Source: Melieria omissa (Eukaryota; Arthropoda; Insecta; Diptera; Ulidiidae). Taken from it: a stretch of 64,000 nucleotides of DNA. Positions 58,134-64,000 of the stretch are shown piece after piece (positions within the stretch are counted from its first letter, which is position 1; every line of letters begins with the position of its first letter). The position numbers and the translations under genes were made by a program. The notes under the pieces are model-generated. The model was not told the origin of the DNA. It worked only from the letters and a program-made list of their open reading frames with translations, and did not search any database. The DNA is taken from the NCBI GenBank assembly GCA_963971225.1, contig OZ020268.1, positions 46,240,404 through 46,304,403 on the forward strand, given 5' to 3'.

Positions 58134-60362
58134 GTGAGCATTGTCGGGGGGTTACCGAGGGGGAGTCTTAAGTTGAGTGTATAAATTTATGTCTATGTAT
58201 ATCGAGCTAAGCGCAAGGTAAGTGGGTCCACGCTTTAAGCTAGTCGGTCATATGTGAATGATGAGAGAATTTTTTAGAAGTTGAAAATTTTGGATCGCTT
58301 TTAATTTCAATGAAAAACACGCACACATCACTTTATAATTTGCCAACTTTTTTTTACTGTTGAGCACAAAAATTACAAAAATATAAACATAATTTTAAGA
58401 GCAGGAAATTCAGTTCCCATTAGTTAGTCAATCGAAAGGCTACAATCGCCTTTGAAAAGGTCTCGGCTTGCGGTTCGAAAGATTAAAACTGCCTCTGAAA
58501 AAGATCCCAACTCAATGTTCGGAATCGGCTTACAACTTTAGGTCCCTTTCATTTATAATCATTGTCTCATAGTTGAGCGTTCTTGATTGAAATGATAGAC
58601 ATTGAAAGCTTTTAATGTGAGACTTGTATCCACCATATTCACTTCACTTGTCTGACATAAGCAGCGAGCCACTTGCTTCAGTAAATCGATTTTTGATTGG
58701 GTTTTTGTATAAGTGACAAACAAATTTTCTTATTTTTGATTCCTCTTACAACGCTCAAAGCAGTCATGTTAACCCTTTCAGCCACAATGTCCAATATATA
58801 GGACTACAGCCCATACAATTCATACAGATCGGGTTTATTTTCATGTCGGAAAGGGTTAATATAAAATCATCGGTAGACTTGCAATCTCGTACCGTGGCAA
58901 TAAAAAAAAATACTTCATTTCCAGCTCTGAATTTCACCATTTGATATCTCACCACTCTGAGAATGCCAACTGCCGCTTTCAAAGTTCTACTCGATCCATT
59001 TATTTATTAATTTTTATGTCCTTTTTTAATATTTTTTAATGGCTGTTTTATATTTCTTAATCCACGACATATTCATTTTTGTATGCATCCAAAGTTGTTT
59101 AAATCTGATTCATGATCATTCAAACCTTTCGAGTTAGTTAGTTTGGCAATTTGTGAATTAGGAGAAAATTTACTAAAACGGTGGCATGAATCATATTTGA
59201 TTCATCATATTTAATTTGATTGATCGTATTTGAATCACATTTGATTCATGGACAGGAAATCTCTTCAGTGCCATTTAAATTTATAGTCATAAAACGCAAC
59301 TATATTCTAGCTCGCATTTACATTTGATTTATTTATAGTTTATTCGCGTTTATGATCTTCTATCAGATCTTCTAATCTAATCTTCTATTGAATAGCTTAA
59401 CAAATTTATTCGAAGCAATTTATTCAGATTAAAAATTCGCTTAAAAATTCCAATATCGTCTTTGCACGTTACACACCCCATTGACAGCTGACAGTCAGCT
59501 GTGTGCTGGCCAGCATTTTAATGACATTTCAAATGTCAACACATTCGACTGTATTGAAAGCCAAGCAAACGCTTTCGAAAGTATTTCCGCTATTGTTGCG
59601 ACATTTGTGCTCCATATTCATGTCGCATGTCGCATGGCGGTGCCATATTTGTTGCCAGACTATTTACACATTGGCTGTCATTCGATTTGCTTTTCTTATA
59701 ATGCAACACTATCAATTGGAAATATTTGTCTTGTTATTTTTATTCTGATTTTATGGGCTTCTGATTTATTTCACTCAATTCTTACTGCATTTTCTACAAA
59801 AACTTTGGTGTGTAATTCAATTTAATTTGTGATTTCTTTCCGTTTATCTTTCATGTTAAAACATTCCCAGGGACCAAACAAGTTTGGTACAGTTTGGTTT
59901 TTAACACATTTCATGTTCAATGTTTTCTTACTTTGAGCATCTAACTTTGATTCATAATTTTCCTGAGATCTGAAAATATTTTTTTTTAATTGGTTCACAA
60001 AACACATTCAGTGTTTATGTGCTGATTTTTTTAAATTTGTTTACACATTTGTTCTGTTATTCCAACAATGACTCAATTCATTCACTCTTTTCTTTCGTAT
60101 CACATTGCACAATTCATTGTTCCCTATTTTCTCAATCGATCTGTTGTCTGTCATCATTCTGCGTTATTTCCTCATCACCAACCCACTCGACAATTTCTCC
60201 AAACTTTCCCTGTTGCTGTGCCATCATTGATTTATTCGCTGATTTTATTAACCACATTTGGACTTTTTATTTCTGCGCACACCACCATAACCCACCACTC
60301 CAAACTCAAACCCCCCACACTTACATGATCCGCTCCATGACTCTGTCCCACAACTGCGCCAG
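58134..60362 (+). other. intron 5, ~2.2 kb
   Basis: Starts GTGAGC and ends CAACTGCGCCAG. A+T-rich, and holds the 83-bp TTAA-flanked MITE at 58773-58855. Frames around 59481-59825 and 60019-60432 are chance openings (the latter runs antiphase into exon 6). No additional LDLa exon was found. Confidence 0.6.
58773..58855. mobile_element. 83-bp piggyBac-type MITE inside an intron
   Basis: TTAA (58769-58772) then CCCTTTCAGCC ... CGGAAAGGG then TTAA (58856-58859). The outer seven bases are perfect inverted repeats and both TTAA sites are intact. The interior holds a small palindrome, GTCCAATATATAGGAC. Same end sequence as 21161-21463. At 83 bp it is among the smallest MITE forms. Confidence 0.75.
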
Positions 60363-60485
60363 GCGGCGACTTCTCCGAGTGCAAGCCAACCGAATTCCAA
60401 TGCGACAATGGTCAATGCATTCCCAATCGTGAATTTTGCGATAACATTTACGATTGTGTTGACTATTCAGACGAGAAGGATTGCG
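60363..60485 (+). CDS. trol: perlecan-like gene, exon 6 (LDLa module 5)
   Basis: A 123-base phase 1-1 exon between CTGCGCCAG and GTAAGT. It encodes [20 protein letters not shown] then [20 protein letters not shown] and C. This is a textbook LDLa: six cysteines with the [11 protein letters not shown] calcium cluster. Confidence 0.92.
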
Positions 60486-61713
60486 GTAAGTTGTACAAGT
60501 TCCATGAAACTGTAAGACTGACAAAAATGGTGTTGGAGTTTAGAGTTTACGAATTTAAGTGTTTAACTTTAAGTGTTTTAGAATTTAAGTGTGAATGGTG
60601 TTGGAAATTGGTGTTTGTTGAGTAGTTTATGGACTTAAGAGTTGTCTGGCGTTTTAATGTTCAGTATAAGTAAATGTTTTAAGTAGAATGTTGAACCTGC
60701 AAATTGGTATGGAACCAATCAACAAAGAAAGCTCAAAAGTGAATAGTTAAACAGAGCTTTAAATACAAAGTTGGAGTTATTAAATGTGCGCTTATTGCTT
60801 AGTGGAAGATGGTCAAATGTGCTGCAAATACCTGCAGCAATTTTTTTTTAGCTTTGCACTTTCCCCGCTTAAAAAGTTTGATTTGTTTTTTAGTTAAATT
60901 TTTATTTCAATTATGCTGACAATTCTTTCAAGAGACACACTTGAGAAAAATAAAGAATTTAGTCGGTATGCCTTTAATAGTTCAATGTTAGTGTTGCTTT
61001 GTATTTTTTTATGGCCGCCAAAGCCCATGATGAATGCCATTCGAGCAGTGATGACCACTCTATGCTACTCGCGAGTGCCCGAATGGCCAACACTGCTTTG
61101 GAGTCCCTGAAAATTAGCGCTGCTGCTTTGCTAAACGTTCTCCAATGGGTTACCTGGTGCTGGTCTGTGCAATGTTTTTATTGCAGTCGTCTGTGTTGTT
61201 CGACGTTAGATGCCACCACGCCACGCTTTAATGCCTACTGCAATCGCTGAACTGTAGTTGTCTCTGTCGCACGCATTGTAGAAGATTCCAAATTTGCAAC
61301 AATTAAAAATTTGTTTGGTATTAATTTGGTATATTTTCTTTTTCTTTGATTCTCTAAACAACAAAATCCAAAAATTATGATTTCGAAAATATTAATTTGG
61401 CTGGTTTTGGTGCAAAAACAAAAACTACTATCAATCACTGCACTCCTACTCCAACCCGCAACACTGCACAATGTGGAACGTTACAAAAACTGGATATGAT
61501 TGGATGTCATTGGCAAAAACTCAAACTTTACACTCCCCAACAACAACAACTCAACAATAATTTGCATGTCACAAAACAAAAAACTAAACCCCGACCCTTC
61601 CAATCAACAACCAAATACCAAAAATTAACCACTCTCTGTGTGTGTTTGGGTGCATGCGGTCGCTTGATTCAATTGGCCCAACGTTCAATCGTAAACACTT
61701 GCAATCGGCCCAG
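60486..61713 (+). other. intron 6, ~1.2 kb
   Basis: GTAAGT to AATCGGCCCAG. Nothing but A+T-rich intron with overlapping short frames around 60999-61250, none with LDLa or other motifs. The last 300 bases open in several frames on both strands because they run into exon 7. Confidence 0.55.
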
Positions 61714-62166
61714 ACTTGACCGATATCGGACGCAACGTCTTCGACGAGGACGAAATTATACGCGAATACGGCGATCGGCGCCGCCCGTACACCGATGCGC
61801 CGCCGCCGCTGCACGAGCTGGACGCCAAGGAGTTCAACTACTACAATCCGCACCTCTACGAAAAGTCGAACGAGAAGAATCCGTGCAACGAGCGCCAGTT
61901 CAAGTGCGGCAACAACGTCTGCATTCCGCTGCATCTGCGCTGCGACAACTTCTACCACTGCAACGATCTCACGGACGAGTACGGCTGCGAAAACTACCAT
62001 CGACCGAATCGCACCACAGCTCCGCCGTCGAAGCTGACGCACACCACTGCGCCAACGTCGTTGCCCTGGTGGCGCACCACTGCCGCTCCGCCCACCCAAC
62101 GCACCACGGAATCGGCGATACGAAAACCAGCGACCACGAACCCACCACTGACCACCGTAGCGCCGA
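61714..62166 (+). CDS. trol: perlecan-like gene, exon 7 (acidic linker, LDLa module 6, Thr/Pro linker)
   Basis: A 453-base phase 1-1 exon. It begins with a charged segment, DLTDIGRNVFDEDEIIREYG and DRRRPYTDAPPPLHELDAKE, followed by FNYYNPHLYEKSNEKN. Then comes an LDLa module, CNERQFKCGNNVCIPLHLRC with DNFYHCNDLTDEYGC. It ends in a Thr/Pro-rich linker (RTTAPPSKLTHTTAPTSLPW, QRTTESAIRKPATTNPPLTT) with one N-glycosylation sequon, NRT. Such linkers are usually O-glycosylated. The donor is inferred: CCGA then GTAGGT at 62167 keeps phase 1 like every other junction. The GT at 62171 (AG then GTTTTT) is weaker and gives phase 2. Unspliced, the frame continues only five codons to a stop. The gene must continue beyond the window. 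Confidence 0.88.
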
Positions 62167-62770
62167 GTAGGTTTTTTGTGTAAAATTTTTAGCGGGTGGT
62201 GGGCTCAAAACGCAACGCAAACGCCGGAAGAATGCAAAATTTGTTGAAAGAGCGAGATCGATAGATCGATGTCGAACTGTTCTGCATGTTTGAGTAGAAC
62301 TAGAAAATAATAATAATATTAGTAGTAATAACAGAGTAATTTGCATGTCTTCCTGTGCTGCGGCGAGTTGTTGAAGGGGCGCTCAACGTTGCGTGGAATC
62401 TTTGTTGGCGGTGTTCACGAATTGCGAGAATTGTATGACTATATTTTCTTTGGTTATAGTGAATGTTAGGAAATGAAAAAAATAGAAAAAATGAATGATA
62501 TCAAAGCAAAGTATGGGAAAATTAATGAATAGAAGTAATGAATAGGAAAAGAAAAAAGGATTTCAAATTTCAGTCTGAAACAAAATATTGCTTATTAAAA
62601 TTTTAAGTTTTTTGGGTCTTATGCTATTTGACTTCTAACAAGCACATCAGTTAGAAGAGAAAGGAGGTTTAAGTCCCTCCGAAATTTGTTATTTGTATAT
62701 TGCAAACATTTTGTTGGGAGGCAAATACAGTTTGAAACTAGTGTTGGACTCAAAAGATGTCTATGGAACC
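62167..62770 (+). other. start of intron 7
   Basis: GTAGGT onwards. A+T-rich, with no further LDLa or Ig-type exon seen up to the right edge of the window. Confidence 0.5.
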
Positions 62771-62774
62771 AAAA

Positions 62775-63070
62775 AAAATTAATTCTGTGTGCGCCACTGC
62801 GCACGACTCTCTTCGTGGCACTCTTACAATGGCTAACAATATTTCCCAGTGAAAGTACTTTCATTCCCAAACACATTCTCCGAATCCACTCTAACTGTAC
62901 CAGCTACAAGAATCCCATCGAGAAGGAAACCGTCCAACATTTTCTCTCCGCCTGTCCGGCTCAGTCAAGAAGGAGATGAAAAGTGCTGGGCAAACCAACC
63001 AATTCAAAACTTCGAAGTGCTGCCTTCATTAACCTCTCGACCTGGATATAGGGGCTATATAGTCCAGAAG
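62775..63070 (+). mobile_element. LINE ORF2 C-terminal remnant
   Basis: The + strand reads LCAPLRTTLFVALLQWL, then HILRIHSNCTSYKNPIEKET and VQHFLSACPAQSRRR. After a frameshift it reads KVLGKPTNSKLRSAAFINLS and TWI. The C..C......ET..H.L..CP arrangement, followed by RR..LG.P and an LDL-like end, is the zinc-knuckle C-terminus of R1/LOA/Jockey-group LINE proteins. Stops and frameshifts show it is dead. It may belong to the same group as the 42.9-kb remnant. Confidence 0.6.
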
Positions 63071-63199
63071 ACAATACATACCTTATAGTATCTACGGTGT
63101 ATAGTAACAAAACGGCGCTAATTGGATGTCAGAACTTAGCCACTCGAACCAACAGAACTAATCACTCTATTGTAACTCACTTTTTTAAGCGGCCTTTTA

Positions 63200-63885
63200 A
63201 AATGTGGTTTACCAGTTTTAAATGCAACCCTGGGCCATTTTGAATAAAAACAACTGATTGATATATGTTATTATGCAACTCTGTTCATTTTAAAGAACAA
63301 AACAGCTGGCCGGCTACCCTTTCCAATGTGCTTTAGCAATTTCAAATGCAACCCTGGGCCATTTTGAATAAAAAGCAGCTGATTTGTATTAGTTTTTTAG
63401 CAACCCTGTTCCATTTCAAATAATCACGCAATTAATTTTTAAAGCCGTGCTGCTTTCTAAAATGTAATTTTAGTAGCTTCAAATGCAACCCTGTTCCATT
63501 TTCAATAAAAATAGGTGATTCATATTAGTTTTTATATAACCCTTTTCTATTTGAAATCAAAAAAACTGATTTATATCAGTTACTACGCAACCCTGTTCCA
63601 TTAAAGAAAAGCTAATTTTTAAAACCAGGCTACCCTGTCCACTGTACTTTTACCAGCTTCAAATGCAACCCTCTTCCGTGTTAAATTAAAAACCCAGTTA
63701 ATTTTTATTCGTTTTTATGCAACCCTGTTCCATTTTAAATAACAAAAAAGCTGAGGCTACTCCCTCAAATGTACTGTTAACAGTTTAAATCAAAAACAGC
63801 TGATTTGTATCAATTATTATGTAACCCTGTTCCATTTTAAATATCAAAACGGCTAATTTATGTCAGTCATTAGTGAAATTCATAC
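63200..63885. repeat. tandem array, ~120-135 bp unit with GCAACCCTGTTCCATTTT
   Basis: Variants of GCAACCCTGTTCCATTTT occur about ten times between 63224 and 63830 (for example 63348, 63400, 63485, 63587, 63719). Two occur per unit, separated by AATAAAAACAGCTGATTTAT-type spacers. One spacer contains the palindrome ACTGATTTATATCAGT (63556-63571). Noncoding. It lies in the intron after exon 7. Confidence 0.88.
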
Positions 63886-64000
63886 TTTGCTACACATTGT
63901 GAATACCGCCATTATTGAATTCCCGCTACACGTTGCGTTCCCCGGCTCGCTGCGTATTCTAATCATTGCCATTAATCCATTAACTCACTCACCACTCACA
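63886..64000. other. right edge, no feature recognised
   Basis: Intronic sequence; the perlecan-like gene presumably continues beyond the window. Confidence 0.4.

Noticed and set aside
61584..62099. 171-codon minus-strand frame opposite exon 7
   Set aside because: Antisense shadow of the real exon, whose + frame encodes a complete LDLa module with matching splice sites and phase.
62167..62183. Short read-through C-terminus (RFFV) ending the protein
   Set aside because: A phase-1 donor GTAGGT at 62167 fits all other junctions; the read-through would be an abrupt five-codon tail.

Overview
The window reads as nuclear DNA of a higher (brachyceran) fly. It is A+T-rich, has short CAACAA/TGTTGTTG runs typical of drosophilid and tephritid introns, and carries degenerate insect non-LTR retrotransposons and piggyBac/hAT-type elements. 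A tephritid-like fly is my best guess, from the general look of the repeats only. There is no sign of bacterial, plasmid or viral organisation.

One cellular gene is supported. It is on the + strand, is split into at least seven coding exons, and runs off the right edge. Exon 1 (6082-6184) encodes a signal peptide. Six further exons (56522-56632, 57337-57456, 57681-57812, 58020-58133, 60363-60485, 61714-62166) each carry exactly one LDL-receptor class A (LDLa) module. Every junction is phase 1, so the exons join into one open frame of 385 codons plus one base. A secreted protein opening with serial LDLa modules and then a Thr/Pro-rich linker fits the N-terminal part of insect perlecan (Drosophila trol), a heparan-sulphate-type basement-membrane proteoglycan. 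The immunoglobulin, laminin and LG domains that would prove this lie outside the window.

Layout: 1-6081 is 5' flank, with two ~125-140 bp degenerate tandem arrays, a 32-bp-arm inverted-repeat element and retrotransposon scraps. 6082-6184 is exon 1. 6185-56521 is a ~50 kb first intron (assuming no unseen exon) that behaves as a repeat reservoir. It holds a deleted piggyBac with TTAA sites (27184-28895), a 432-bp hAT-type MITE with a perfect 8-bp target duplication (29672-30103), TTAA-associated CCCTTTC MITEs, 5'-truncated LINE 3' ends on both strands, an 11-bp satellite (14.8-15.5 kb), a pentanucleotide array (52.8-53.0 kb), a CGATA-rich minisatellite (35.7-36.5 kb), and several degenerate tandem arrays, one family of which recurs at three places. 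56.5-62.2 kb is the LDLa exon cluster. 62.2-64 kb is the next intron, with a LINE remnant and another tandem array.

I found no convincing tRNA, rRNA, CRISPR or second intact gene. Most long frames in the intron are chance or repeat-derived. No clear new system was found. The best leads are the repeat families, the CGATA cluster, the palindrome-centred 47-kb array and the CAGTAGCAG acceptor of exon 3.
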